The notes beneath the pieces were generated by a model. That model saw only the letters and a program-made list of their open reading frames with translations. It made no database searches and was not told where the DNA came from. DNA of 64,000 bases from contig CM056743.1 of NCBI GenBank assembly GCA_029851415.1, positions 120,124,305 to 120,188,304 of the forward strand, read 5' to 3'. A program made the translations under genes and the position numbers. Source of the DNA: Eretmocerus hayati. Lineage: Eukaryota; Arthropoda; Insecta; Hymenoptera; Aphelinidae. Shown here one piece after another: positions 33,412-46,185 of the stretch; positions within the stretch are counted from its first letter, which is position 1, and every line of letters begins with the position of its first letter.

Positions 33412-35820
33412 TAAGGAGAGTCTAAAGGGTTTGGGAGCTATATGACATATAAGGCTCTCGAAGACTCGATGGTCTTATGGCCGCAACCACATCCCTTGGC
33501 CAGTGGAGAGTTGGATGGAAGCAGCCAAGGGGGTGGTCGTGTCTAGCCGAAATTAAAGATTGGTACGCAGCTGCATTCAGATGTTCTTGATGGAGAGGCC
33601 CGCTCGCCACGCGTACGCTCCTGCCTCCGCGACCATAGGAGGGGAAATGGGTTTTCAGGTTGTTCTTCTCAACGCATCGGCGCATTATCGCCATATAGAC
33701 CTGTTTCGTGCTTGTGCTGTCCACTCCCTTCTGTTGCACCCTACTCCCGCCAGGTCTTCCCATACCTTATCCTTCCATCGTGTCCGAGGTCGACCCGGTG
33801 ATCTTGGAAGTTTGACATGACTTTCCATGACTTCTCGAGCCACTCCACCCTCTCCTATCCTAGCTACGTGTCCCGCCCACCTGGCTCGTTGAATTTTGAA
33901 CATGTGTACTATTCGCGGAAGCCGATACAGTCTGTCGAGTTCATTGTTGTGTAGTCTCCTCCAGCGACCTGTTCTCATGTCTAGTTTCATTCCGAAAATG
34001 CCCTTCAGGATTTTATTCTCGAAGGACGCGAGTTTGCACATTTGTCCCTCCGTTAGTGCCCATATTTCGCACCCGTATAATACCACCGGCCGGACTATAC
34101 TTTTGTACAAGGTGAGCTTTGACTCGCATGTCAGTAGCTCATTTCGCAGTAGTTTTCGGATAAGATTGTAGCTCTTGGAACCCGTGTTGATTCTATTGGC
34201 GATTTCTTCGTTGATGTTGTTATTCTTATTGGTTATCGCACCGAGATATTTGAAGTTTGGTACAGCTTCAAACGAGGAGTTTCCGATCTGTCTGAATGTC
34301 TGGAAATCATCTCCTTTAAGCACCAACAGATGAAAACGAAAGTCGCAGAGTCTAACGTTCAAGCATTTTTGAGCTACAGCCTAGAACCTATGCATCACGG
34401 TATATTTAAATGTGTGGAAAAATTGCATATATGAGCCTGTCCGAGGAACTTTTAACATTCGTGTTACTGCATGAAACCTCTGAAGATGCAAACGATTATC
34501 AAGGTTTCGAAACTGATTCCGAAAGATTCTAATGCCTCTGAATGCGGACGCTATCCGTCGTTTTGCCGGAAGGATCTGGCTATCCGCAGCACAGTCCACA
34601 ACCCATGTTTTTGAGCAATCTCTCATGTTACTCGCGTCATTTTTTGATTCCCTAAGCCCGCTGCAAAAATAACATTGCTCGAAAAAGTCTGCCAAAATTC
34701 AGTGACCATCTAGACACCTTATATTTTGAGAAATCATTGGTTCTAGTTGCGTGCCTTCGACGTAGCACTCATGAATAAATCTCGAGTTTGTGTTACCGGG
34801 TTTTCACCAGAAATTCAAATTTCTCGTACCTAGCTATTAGAAAAATAACATTTTCGATAATCAAATAATCAAAACGGAGATCGATAGCCCAAAAAAATAC
34901 CAATGATATCTCGTTTGGCTCAGGCGCGTGCAACCAACTGGGTTGAAATTATAGCCTCGGCAAGATCAGTAAGTTCATGCGCCCACTCGACTAGAAAAGG
35001 TCAAATTCTCGTGGTACGCAGAAAGGAAGGGTGGCACGGTTCTGAAATGTTTCTCCCATTTTTTGTCACTTTTTTGTAAAAAATATCTCACATGTTCTGG
35101 CATGGAATATTGTTCGAATGAAAAGCATTACCAAGCTTAGATCGATGAAACTCGTATGTGATCGTGCTCATGGGAACTCTTCTATAACGTTGCAATCATT
35201 CGTATGGATCTTGAAAACAGCTGAATTGCACCAGAGAATCCACTTCTTCTCTGTAAGTGCCTGTGTAGACTCGGTTTTAAGAGTTCATGGTGTATTCTCC
35301 AAGATCACTGATTGAAACGCTAAACCGCTAATTTGGGGAACTCGAACGCTCGTGCTTGTCGCACATGGTCAGAAAGTGAGTAAAAATTGAGATACAATGC
35401 GTAACTGTGTTTAAACTGCCTTGTGCGTATTTCAAATACGTAGATCTAGATCCAACAAGGTCCACTCAGTGTTTCTTGGATGTCTAAATGTGGTCTTTAT
35501 CGACATAAGAAATAACATCCTTCCAAAGCAATGGGCACGTACTTTTTTTACCTATTTTGGAGGTCCTGGTAACCAGCAAAATTGGTTCAAGACGCGTGCC
35601 ACAAGATTAAAAATTTCGTCCTTCAGCAGCTCAAATATTAAACGTTCTCTGGACAGACTCATATACATAATTATACTTTAATGCATGGGTTGTAGCGCGT
35701 AACTCGGAAACGCTTGAGCGTTAGACTCTGCGACTTTGGGTATCATCTCATGGTGCCAGGAGGGAATGATCTTCAGACTCACAGCCAAATCCAGCTCCCA
35801 AACCCCTTGGACTCTCTTTG
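33412..35820. mobile_element. TIR element, CAAGGAGAGTC family, large copy 2
   Basis: Ends TAAGGAGAGTCTAAAGGG and GACTCTCTTTG with a 3-bp TTA on each side (33409-33411, 35821-35823). The left subterminal region is split: about 25 bp at 33412-33440, then an RTE-like fragment, then the expected continuation at 34300-34385. The right subterminal region (about 35680-35820) matches copy 1 at 17506-17804 in inverse orientation. The inner 34400-35680 has no recognisable transposase. This may be a long non-autonomous or decayed parental form. Confidence 0.75.
33441..34300 (-). pseudogene. RTE-like LINE 3' fragment
   Basis: Minus-strand frame with VPNFKYLGAITNKNNNINEE, YKSIVRPVVLYGCEIWAL, RARWAGHVARIGEG and SPGRPRTRWKDKVWEDL, the C-terminal signature of RTE-type reverse transcriptases (thumb region and end domain). 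The frame is open for about 200 residues to WTAQARNRSIWR. The polymerase core upstream is missing, so it is 5' truncated. It sits within the TIR element 33412-35820. Confidence 0.82.
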
Positions 35821-35823
35821 TTA

Positions 35824-36980
35824 GATGGAATTATCAACTGGGATATGGATCCAAAAATCAACCTTGCTGTTTCCTTTATTTGTGAGAGGGCAAAATTCCC
35901 ATCTTCGGCTTGCTGCAATGAGAACATGAAAAACTCGCATAGTTACCACAACATTTCACTCGCATATGACATTGTGGCTGTCAACGTCATGGAAAATCAT
36001 CCCAATTTCAACTAATTCAACAGCTATCGGTCGAGAAGGAATTTACCTTCCAATAACTCATCAGTTTGCTTCATTTCGCGACTTGTCAAAATTATCGGGC
36101 GATAAGAGGTCACTTGAATACGACTGGAATAGTGTTTCCAATCAGAGGCAGAGTGAACTTCCAACTGAAAAAGATACAATCGATTATGTGCTTATGGTGT
36201 TGATTATTCAAGCCGTAACACAACTCAACGCAAAATTTATTGTTCGCTAATTCATGAAAATCTGCTAGCGATGAATTTGAGGTGCGTCACGAGCACCATC
36301 AGTTTGAAATTATGGTTTGACAGCTTGGTTTGGAATATATTTTATTGACCCATGCTTTGCCAACGTCATCAGCTTGCACACGCCCACAGGAATGCATCAC
36401 ACGCGTGCAGCCACGAGCGCACACTTGAGCTTGACGATGGAAATAGTGAATCTACACTTTAGGTTATTCATGGGTCATTCTCTATTTGTGCCAATCCAGA
36501 AGTTGCGCTGCGGTACGCCACGGAGGTTCAGAGGTTACCGGTGAAATTTATCGCACACACTCACTCTCACTCTATTTTTCCAAATCTTTTGATATTGATT
36601 TCCTCGACGTCATTCTGAAATGCATCGTCATTCTCCAATCATAATCCGATGAAATATTTCAGATGTTTATAGCCCGAACACAAGGTTCTTGAACACTTCA
36701 GGAAAACAGCGGGAATCTTCGAGGAATGGGCTCATATACGAAGTAAAATCTTGAATTACATGTCTTGCCTTGTGTGCACGGAATGCCAAAAGTAATAAGG
36801 AGTCCAATAAAAACTAGTGTCAAGCAATGCAATAAAAGTTACAATCGACTCAATACCGCAGTGAGTTCTTCCTCATACTCACTTCATCTCGTGAAACTAG
36901 GTTTCCAGCAGAGCTTTCAAAAGCGTCAATAAAAGGCTGTCCGCTGCTTCCAAGCGAGAAAAAGTACCATTCGCAAAATT
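35824..36980. other. Intergenic sequence, no recognised gene
   Basis: Only short frames without motifs. No inverted termini or arrays recognised. Confidence 0.4.
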
Positions 36981-37610
36981 GCGTATAGGCCATCATCAAG
37001 GATAAAAGGGTGACGCTCGTTTTGCACTCTCAGGGCCGATTCACCGACTGTCATACGCACCCCAAAGCAAAGCCAGCGCGCGCTACAATCGATATCGTGC
37101 CTCGCCGAGAGCACGACGAGAGAAATTGGGCCGAAATTCGCGTGTGATGCAACTCAGCGCACGATCCCCGTGGTAGGATCCCTTTTGCCCCGAGCGACGT
37201 CGAGCCAATTATTTGAGCATCGCGTCGTACTACCGCAAGTTCACTCCCTCTGCTGCCATCACGTGTGTACACTTGTACCGTACACTAAAGGTATATATTG
37301 GGTCGGAGGGATGGCCGTAAATTCAAGACGGCTGCAGTGACCTGCATTAGCAAGCCGCTCGCAGTTTGATGCTGTTGGAACAAGTTTAGGTGGAGGCGTT
37401 TCGTGAACTGCATTCAGACCTTCCAAAGCTGTCTCCAGTGGCAGCAAAACGCGGTGTCTGAGTCGGGTGATAATCAGAGCGACTGCAAGCTTGGAAAATC
37501 CGTCGGTCGGGTGCCAGGACGATTTGGTTATATCCTCTGCGACGAGGACCCGGCTCAACACAATGTGAATTGGATTCAAGAGAAAACAGGTAGTTTTTGT
37601 TGTACTTGAG
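36981..37610 (+). promoter_or_regulatory. GC-rich promoter-like segment with possible first exon
   Basis: This stretch is richer in C+G and CpG than its surroundings. A TATA-like GTATATATT lies at 37291-37299. Downstream an ATG at 37403 opens a frame that reaches a possible splice donor ACAG|GTAG at 37589/37590; without splicing it ends at 37609. The peptide (starting MNCIQTFQSCLQWQQ) is not recognised. No acceptor or further exon could be paired with it. It is a candidate only. Confidence 0.3.
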
Positions 37611-37628
37611 CTGTCAAATGATAAAAAT

Positions 37629-37897
37629 TCAAAGTCTTGTCGATCTTGAAGGACGGTTTGACAAGAATTTCACGATGGAAATTTTATTGCGACGAGTCAC
37701 TCTGCTGACCTGTAATGACGAGAGCTCTACTACAAGATATTCCAAAAAACCATGACGATCTAAGGGATGACAAAACCTCAAGCCTAATGTGGTCCACGAA
37801 ACCTTGTGGTCGAAAGGTCTCAATAAAATTTCTATCATGAAATTGTTGGGAATTTATTTGATTCCCCGCCGTCCTTCAAGATCGACGAGACTTGAAA
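37629..37897. mobile_element. MITE, CGATCTTGAAGGACGG family, copy 1
   Basis: Ends around TCAAAGTCTTGTCGATCTTG and its inverse around GATCGACGAGACTTGAAA. Inner arms share GAAATTTTATTG / CAATAAAATTTC. About 270 bp. The larger relative lies at 60201-60907. Confidence 0.75.
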
Positions 37898-38585
37898 TGT
37901 TTATCGAAGATAAAAGAGTGTTGAAAGAGCAGGATACCCCTCAACTCACCGTGAGAAGGTAGCTCTGATGTTGAGTGCCTCATACGGAGTCTTCCGGAAC
38001 TAACTGATACATACAAGAATTAGGCAGAGCATCTAAGACTTTGAAGAATACGAATCATAAGAAAACTAATGGATCTTTACTATGATCAAGCAACGATCTC
38101 ACTAGAAATTCTACGGGTTCCTTCAACGATTAAGATGCATAACTTTCGAAATTTAGACATTCGAGTAAGATTTTCAAAAAATCACATGACTAGTATTATC
38201 GTGTTTTTTTATTGGTCATTTTCTGTTGAAAAAGTTTCAACGGCATTATTCGGATCAGAAGCCCTTCACATCAATGTCGAGATAATTTGGCAAAGAATAT
38301 TAACCAACTACATCAGTTCTGGAAAATCCAGCATTGACGTTAGAGAAATATGAAACACTTATATGGAGCGTTTACAAGCCGAGCAGCACGAAGTAACCCG
38401 CAGGTCGAAATTTATATCACAGTTTCTTCAACAAAAACATACATTGAAACCTGCTCTTTGGGGGATTCGTACGCTGAAAACGGATGCCAAAAATACTTTG
38501 TCAAGAATATGAGTGCCTTTTCGGAAAGATCAAGACACACAAACAGAATCAACTCAGCCAGTTTGGCACTCAAGTTTTGATAAAG
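37898..38585. other. Intergenic sequence, no recognised gene
   Basis: Short open frames only (for example 38069-38353), without motifs. Confidence 0.35.
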
Positions 38586-39425
38586 TAAGGTAAGTGTACC
38601 CACCTTGCCCCTATCAAGCGATTTTCTTAATAACTCTCGCCCATCTTAATATTTTCCAACGTACCTTAAGTAATTTTAAAGCTTGTCTCAAGACCTTCGA
38701 AATGAGTTAAAATACGTCTAGTCCAAATGAACTGGAGCCGGGCTGTTTGAATTCTCCCAAAAGGTGATTATTGAGAGTTTACAAAAGTGTGTACCCAACT
38801 TGCCCCCATCATTTAAAACAATGTGAATCGGCGATAAAGTGCATAAAATTGCTTTGATCCGTCTTTATCACCGTGCAGCGACATTTGTAGCTTTTAGCTG
38901 GCCCAAAACACTGTTTCCGACCTATTTTGATGCGGTGAACACGTTCTGAGTGGTAAAAAAGCCATGCTGCACGCCTTTCCGAGGTAACCATATGGGGGCA
39001 TATTGGGTACACTCCGATGTTAGCCTTCTTGATTTTCAAATCACCTCCGTGTTTTGTACACGAAATCGCTCCAAGTCTGAGTTTTGCAAATCTAGAGAGC
39101 GGCTTTTGAATGTTTTGAGACATGGAATCGAATGCCCTAAGGTATGTACGTTGAGATTGATCGAATGGAAATAAATTCGCACGGGGTTTGGTGCACGCGA
39201 TTTCCTCGGTGATCTCAGCCGTGCAAACACGAAAAATGAAGAAATCACTTTAAATTTCCTCGAGAACGCAAAAATGATCCGGGGTCGATGCAAACTACGT
39301 ACTTTCTCATATTCTAACATAACAAACGTAAAAAAAATACGCGGGAGGGTCCACGAGTGCCCATTTCTGAAATCGGCATATGGGAGCAAGTTCGGTACAG
39401 AGGCAAGTTGGGTACACTTACCTTA
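38586..39425. mobile_element. TIR element, TAAGGTAAGTGTACCC family, copy 1
   Basis: Begins TAAGGTAAGTGTACCC and ends with the inverse GGGTACACTTACCTTA; TA at the extremes suits a Tc1/mariner-type target. 840 bp, no transposase. Both end regions continue with TTGCCCC-type words. Further copies lie at 42862 (opposite orientation) and 50741. It lies just beyond the 3' end of lipase B. Confidence 0.8.
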
Positions 39426-40268
39426 TAATTATGTCGGATCTACAAATAAGGACATGCGGTAAAACCCGGTCAAACATGGAGTTCCATTCAGATCTTACGT
39501 GAAAATTTTGATCATACAAAGTTTGTGATAAGCTCGGTGATAAGTAGTCAAGTTGTTGTCATTGTCTCAATGGAATGAGACAGCTTATAGTTCAGTACAA
39601 ATCAAATAACTATTGGAGGAACATAGGAAGGATTCGACATCAAGTACTTTTCTTTGGATGACGAGTTGTCGCATGGAAGTTAGGCAATGACATTAATGCG
39701 ACAACTCGTCGTTTGGCCTGAATTCAAGGAGTATTCGAGTAAGTTTGGAACACAATTCAGCTCACACGGCTACTGCATGACTTTGATGATCGTGAGCATT
39801 ATGCTGAAGGCTTTGGATATTTCTTGATGTTGGAAAATGAATAGAAATTGTTGACCGCAATACATAGACACGTAACTAATCCATCATGATATTCAATAAG
39901 ATATAATGTGGATTCGACAATCATTGCTGAGTCAATTCATACATCAGGGAATCATTACTTCCATCACCTCTTGACCAATATCAAAATGTCATATGTTGAT
40001 GTCCTTATCACTGTCCAATTGTAAGTAGAATATTGAATGAACCACGTAGGTTCATATACAAATTCCAATCTGACCATAAAGTTTTACAACTGAATGCAAA
40101 AACGTGGAACATCTATAATCTCTTTCTCCTTTGAATGGTGAGAATGAGCTCTGTTATAATTCCTCCGAAAATTTAGAAACAAATAAAATACCATTGCACA
40201 TACTTGGGATACTCTGCTACAACTTGCCAACTCAACATAATAAAATCGGTGAAAACATCTATCGTATA
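39426..40268. other. 3' flank of lipase B with a small hairpin
   Basis: At 39658-39710 a short hairpin pairs ACGAGTTGTCGCAT with ATGCGACAACTCGT. Otherwise nothing recognised. Confidence 0.45.
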
Positions 40269-40269
40269 A

Positions 40270-40275
40270 TTTATT
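40270..40275 (-). terminator. Polyadenylation signal of lipase B
   Basis: AATAAA on the minus strand, starting 14 bases after the stop codon. Confidence 0.65.
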
Positions 40276-40288
40276 TAGGTTTTACTGG

Positions 40289-43200
40289 TCAACATGAACG
40301 CGATTCATTTAGACTCGTGAGACAAGACAAACTAATCCTTCTCGAGTTACTTGTGTAGTTTGAAATCAGCTTGACAATGGGATCAAAAAGTTTTTGTTTG
40401 ATGTCGTCTGACCACAAGAAGTGGCTGAAATTTTCAACTCTTTTGGACTCGACTACATTCGGCAGGGATCTCTTCAAGTCGTCTATATCCTGTAAAATTA
40501 CGATGAATAATCAATCAATATCACTACTGAAGAACATAAATCAACAAAAAGTTTTTACCTCTATAACTGAATAGATATCCGTCTCTCCATAATAAATTGC
40601 TACCGGAGCAGTAACATTCTCGAGAGGGTATTTTGGAGGTCTGTAAGATCCATACTTCCTTAAGTTTTCATCGGAACCATAATCATAAGCTCGAAATTCT
40701 CCTGTAATATAGATCTTTTTAGAATGTCAAAACGAAAACTATGTATTTTTCGTATTCCAAATCTGATGAAGAGTTTTACCGGTTCTCATATTCTGACCAA
40801 AATGGAACAGAGTCCGAGCTGATGCACCAGCTGGCCAAGCCTCGAGGTATAAAGCAAGCATGGTCTGGAAATTATCATATGTCATTTGCAAGTTTGCTAG
40901 GAATTAAATATGAGTAAAAATAAATGTTCCCGACTCGCCACACCTCCCCCCCCCTTTCTCCATCAATTGAGAAGTCCCTCGGCAACCAATTTGCTATAGT
41001 TTGGAGATAATGAACCAAAGCTAAGAGCTAGAAAAATTGTTTTGAAACTTATTCAAAGATCAACAGAACGAGGTATGTTCAAAATGTATTGAGTTCTCTT
41101 CGAAAGCATAAAATATCGTTTCTCAGCCAGAAAAATGGGTTAGGTAACAACTACTTCATGCCAAATAGACTTTTGCTAAATTTTGATTTAGATACTCACC
41201 TTATTAAGAAGCGAGATATTTTCTTCCGGAGACAGACTTTGGAGAAAAACTCCACATAATTGCTCCATTAATCCATTTTGACTCTCACAGACTTTTTTCC
41301 CGAGATCTGGGAAGATTCCGAACTGTGAAAATATCTCTTGAGGTATCCAGCCAAAGTAGTAGTTGATATTCTAAAAAAGAATATTCAAATTGATTTAGTC
41401 TCGCATTCTCAGGACATCGACTCCAAAAGAGTGATGATATCATTCCTCTATTTGAGGAAATTTCAAAGTCTTTGAATTTTCTAGAAATATTCATTCATAG
41501 ACGCACATCATGATCTTGTGCTACGTAAGAATATGTATGATAATCTGCGTTACATTGATGGATCGTTGTAAAATATATTTTCTCTTCCAAAAGAGATCGG
41601 ATACAAGTGCTCTCAAATCGCAAGAATGGTTCTTACAAACAAGCAAAAGTAGAATAAAGAAAACTATGCTATCTGCGTTTCAATGGCTCGTGAGCTCCAA
41701 ATTCGTCTCATGACTAGATTTCAGGCATAAGTCATCGATGAGTAGAAACATTGTCAAACTATTCAATTGGAAAGTGCCGTTCGTTGAAAAGATATAATAT
41801 AACCTTGATGTGCTTGAAAGAGTTCTTATCTGTGTGACATCGTATGTTCCATCGGATGACAATACCATTCGAAATAATGATTTGAAATTCTATTTTAACG
41901 GGCGAAATAAATTACTAATAGCTCTCTATCATGAAATCATTTCAAGAGTATACATCTCTCGCGTTCCATCATCTACTTTTGAAATGAGGCGTATCCAGCT
42001 CTCAAAAAAGACTCTAGAGAGTATCAATCTCATTACGAAGAAGTCTTACCAAAAATTATGATCATGAGAAGTGTTATACAGCCTCTGACATTTCTAAGAA
42101 GACTCCTTCTATTGAATACAATTGTAAGAAAAAATTACGATGCGATTAACAGCTGAAAAAAACTCTGGTCGAGACCATCGTCCAAGCAATTTTAGATAGT
42201 ATGATTTTTCTAAACAAAAATCATGAGGGTTCGTCATCATCATTCGACGACACGCATTGGTAGTTAATATATCTGTAAGCTATGCTACAATGTATCATGA
42301 GAGATTGAGAATTGAATAAGAATTTGATGAAAATTTCACATACTACACAATAGAGTGTTTCGACTCAAAATTTATCGATCCAAGACGCGTGGTGCCTTTG
42401 CTTTCCAAGAGAATCGTTATGGATCATTCGTTTCAAATTACTCTCACCAAAGCGGCTGAAATTTCAATGTACTCCTCAAATGAAGTATCTAGAGATCCAT
42501 AGATTACGATTAAAAGTTAGGGGGAATTACCTCTGCGAAACCTATTGCTGTGGAAACTGCATTAATAAGAGCTCCCCTATTGTGTTTCCAAAAGACTATC
42601 GGAGCAATATCAACCAGGAGATTGATTTTCTTATTGTACTCGGGTCGAGTGGATAGTAAAGCAAATCCTTCTGTTGATCCTGACGAATACCCCACGTATG
42701 TCAACTTGTTCTTGTTTGTGACATTCAGGGTGTAATCAATGAAAGTCTTGACATCCCCCAAAGCGATTTCGTGATAACTGTAATCGAATAAATTCTTCAA
42801 ATCATCTTCGGCGTGCTTGAATAGGGCTAAGATTTCTATAGATTAATCACTTATGTTGAATTAAAGTAAGTGTACCTAACATGCCCCAATATGCAGTTCT
42901 CAGAGTTGGGCACTCATTGACTTTTGCGAAACTTTTTTGTGTTTGTTATGATGAAATATGGCAAAATTAATGATTTGGACCGAACCCGGATGCTTTCTGC
43001 GTCTCATGAGAAATATCCAGTAATTTTTCATTTTTCATGTTGGCACTCTGAAAAAATTGCCAACGAAATTGCGTTTAGTAAAACTAAGGCCAAAAATATT
43101 TGCTCCAATCAATCTCAACGTACTTTAACTCATTCAGTTCTTTTTTTTAGGACTTTCAAAATCGTTTTCTTGGAGATGCAAAATTCCGACCTAGAGCTAT

Positions 43201-45112
43201 TTTATGTAGAAAATACAGATATGATTCGCAAAACAAGGAGGCCAACATTTGGAAAGTGTCCAATATGCTCCCAGGTACATATGCTTATCTCACAATATGC
43301 TTATCTCACAACGTGGCGCAGTACGACCTTTTTACCACTCAGAACGTGTTCATCATCAGGTCAAAAATAGGTAGGAAATAGTGTATTGGACCGTCAAAGA
43401 GTCCCAGATAAGGTTGCACGCTGATCAGAACGATTTTATGCACTTTGTCACCGATTCATACAGTTTTTTTTGGAAAATCAAGACAGCTTGACTCCAGTTG
43501 ATCAGAACTGGACGTACTTTGGCTTATTTCGAAGGCCTGGGAATGAACTTCAGAATGAGTTCAAGTACATTGAAAAATGTTACTCAGACCAAAGTTGTTG
43601 AGAAATGGGCTTCATGGATGCATTCTGGGTACACCCTGTTACGAACTCGCGAAAAATTCCTTTTCGGGGGAATCGTGATAGCTCTTTTATGGTTTGTCGA
43701 AATTGGACTTACCTCATGGCTCATTTTAAAAGTCTTGAAACATGCTTCAAAGTGCAATGAAGTACGTTGGAAGTAACTGAACTGGGCGAAAACTATTGGC
43801 AAAACGTCTTGGGGGGGTAAATTGGGTACACTTACCTTATTTATGAATCAGAATAGGTGGGGATAATCATAGTACCTGAAGTCCCAAAACTGTGCGTCGT
43901 CTGGTTTGAGAGTTTTGTGCGACCTCGAGTTGGTGTTTCCACGGGCGTTCCCCAGCCAAACGTCATAACCGGCATCGGACAATATGAAAGCTGTCAATAG
44001 AAATTTTAATTTACGTTGAAAATTTCCAATTCTTTTCTTGAGGGGACGACTTCGCCTATGAAATAAACTCATTAGTCGTTGATCCAGTGGTCAACAAAAG
44101 TGTACAAAAAATCTTTGCGGGCTACTAAAGAAATCTTGCTCAACTTTCTTATCTATTCAATTGCTCTGATATTTTGAAAGTGATCATAGAATTCATATCA
44201 GTTTCTTATTTACACTCGACTCATCAAAATTGTGAGTTTAAATGTTTAACACGTTCATTCAGACGATTCTTCTATGCTCGTTCACGCAGCGAAGAAATCT
44301 TAAAACTCTAAATTGAACCGTTCTTAGCATTAGTCAACGATCCATGGAGTCAAATTCATCCCATAATCATGGAAGATATTGTCTTTTTCAATAACCAACC
44401 TAAGTCTCTGTCTGGACCCCTCATAACGAAGTTGACGGACGACATAAAGAGTCCATGTTGAATATAGACTACTTTCTTCCCAGGAGCTGGAATGTAACCT
44501 ACATTTCCTGAGATTCTATGAAGGGTGAGATTGTAGCCATCACTCTCAACAAAGTGTTTCTCTGCGATGTAACCATAGCTCCTCACTTTTTCCACCTTGA
44601 GAAGAGCACGCAAGAATCAATTCTGAAGTTAACCAAAAGAATCATATTCTGCGACATGTACAGGACATCTCAACATACAGTCGCAAGATTAGCACATCTT
44701 AGGTAAGAACTTTACAGGGAATAGTTTAAAAAAGAAGGTGAAATATTCAAGAGAACATTTGTATGTAGCAAACTCGGAGACGTGAATGTTATTATGTATT
44801 TGGCGTCCTCGTGTGCAGAATTCGAGAGCTATCCTTCAATCATGAGAAGATATTTCTTTTCAAAAGATTGTGTCAGTAATTTATCGAATACAACTGCAAT
44901 ATTTCAAAGATTCTATTTGACACAAAGATGTCATGACTTCAAGTATATTTGATATTTATACTCACAAAATCATGACCGTTGGAATTTCCGTCAGTAGAAG
45001 TTACATCGTCTATCACACTTTTAGCATCGCCTGAAGGGAAGCACTTGACAAAATTGAAACACGCAAGCAATATTAACCACGAGCTTAGAAAATTTTTCAT
45101 CCCGTCGCTCAT
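40289..45112 (-). CDS. Lipase B: acid lipase-family (abhydrolase) gene, complete, 8 exons
   Basis: Exons, minus strand: 45112-44966, 44595-44400, 43990-43876, 42777-42531, 41370-41200, 40864-40780, 40701-40559, 40489-40289; all borders GT/AG, intron phases 0,1,2,0,0,1,0. The 1305 bases give 434 residues, near the usual ~400. The first ATG is at 45112; a second (45100) starts the signal peptide proper, [20 protein letters not shown]. The lipase N-terminal region has [20 protein letters not shown]; the oxyanion region IQHGLFMSS; then [16 protein letters not shown]. The catalytic triad by family position is Ser184 in GYSSG, Asp362 in YYGETDIYS and His391 in [25 protein letters not shown] precedes the Asp. 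The family cleaves triglycerides or cholesteryl esters in lysosomes or the gut lumen; the substrate here is inferred only. Intron 3 contains a TIR element (42862-43839). Confidence 0.93.
42862..43839. mobile_element. TIR element, TAAGGTAAGTGTACCC family, copy 2
   Basis: Left end TAAAGTAAGTGTACC, right end GGGTACACTTACCTTA. 978 bp, reversed relative to copy 1 (its words ATTTTATGCACTTT and CACCGATTCA are complements of those in copy 1). It lies in intron 3 of lipase B; the right end is only 36 bp from exon 3. Confidence 0.8.
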
Positions 45113-45170
45113 ATTTTATAAGGGCGAAAAAAGTGAGGAATTTACTGTAGAGACAATTTTGGAATGAAGT

Positions 45171-45179
45171 CTTTTTATA
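45171..45179 (-). promoter_or_regulatory. TATA box of lipase B
   Basis: TATAAAAAG on the minus strand, about 60 bp upstream of the first ATG, which would give a short 5' UTR of about 30-40 nt. Confidence 0.6.
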
Positions 45180-46185
45180 CAAACGGCTTGAGTCGGTCGA
45201 TAATAATTCGAATCAGAGATAAACTCCACTTGTTTCAACATGGATATCGACTACAATAGTGATTCAGAGTACGCTTATTTGCTCAATTTTCTGCATGGAT
45301 AACACTCAGGATCGTATCAAATTAGCGGGCTGGTGGTAGACTACCGAACTCTGTGATTATTCTTATTTCCCGGAGTCGGTGTTTTCAGCTTTCCCACGTA
45401 AGGGAACAAAATGATCTCAATCATGCCTTCATCTGCAACCTCACTTCGGAATATGATCGATTCATTCTGACGATGCAATGAATTATCGCACAAAATGATC
45501 GTTTGTTTCTGTTCATTAACGAAAAATCCCACCTTCGATACTTTAAATTAATCTCAGCCCAAAATCTCTCGTTCAGGCAATCTAACGATATATCTCATGC
45601 CATACTCGTCACCAAAGAAGTTGAGCAGATTTTAGAATTGAGTTATTGTCTCATGATTACCTAATTCCCTTTAGCAGGAAGTTCAAAACCCCCAATTCGG
45701 GAAACTGTAAAACACCGAATTTTCGGTAGTTACATATATTTAGGACGTTGGCGATGACACCAACTGCGCACCATTCTGAATGCGGTCGCGAATCCAATAT
45801 TTGACACGGAAGGACAGAAATAAGGCACATGTTCTAATAGGTGGAAATAATCATTAGTTAAACTCCATTAGATAGTCATACTACACCAGGAAATTATGGA
45901 TTTCTACGACTGCTGCCTTGCGGAATCAATACTCTTTGCTGAGATAGTGAATTTCAATGCTACTTATGAATTTTGTGGATAGCTTTTCTACAACTGTAGA
46001 CTATTTTGAATTGAGTGCGGAAGTTCAACGTTGATGGTTCAATCAGAAACTTACGCATCGCCGTCTTTTTGAAGTTGACCATATCTCTGGCATCGTTCTG
46101 AAACAAAACAGTTTTTGACAGCCATTCAAAACCTCCAGAATATTTGGGATCAAATGGAAATGTAAAACCTCATAAGGTATGAAAA
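45180..46185. other. Upstream flank of lipase B
   Basis: A minus-strand frame at 45341-45532 (63 codons, with FRSEVADEGMIEIILFPYV) has protein-like composition but no recognised family and no clear exon borders. No repeats seen. Confidence 0.3.

Noticed and set aside
33685..34362. A host gene with a 225-codon frame
   Set aside because: GHVARI and GRPRTRWKD identify it as the end of an RTE-like reverse transcriptase.
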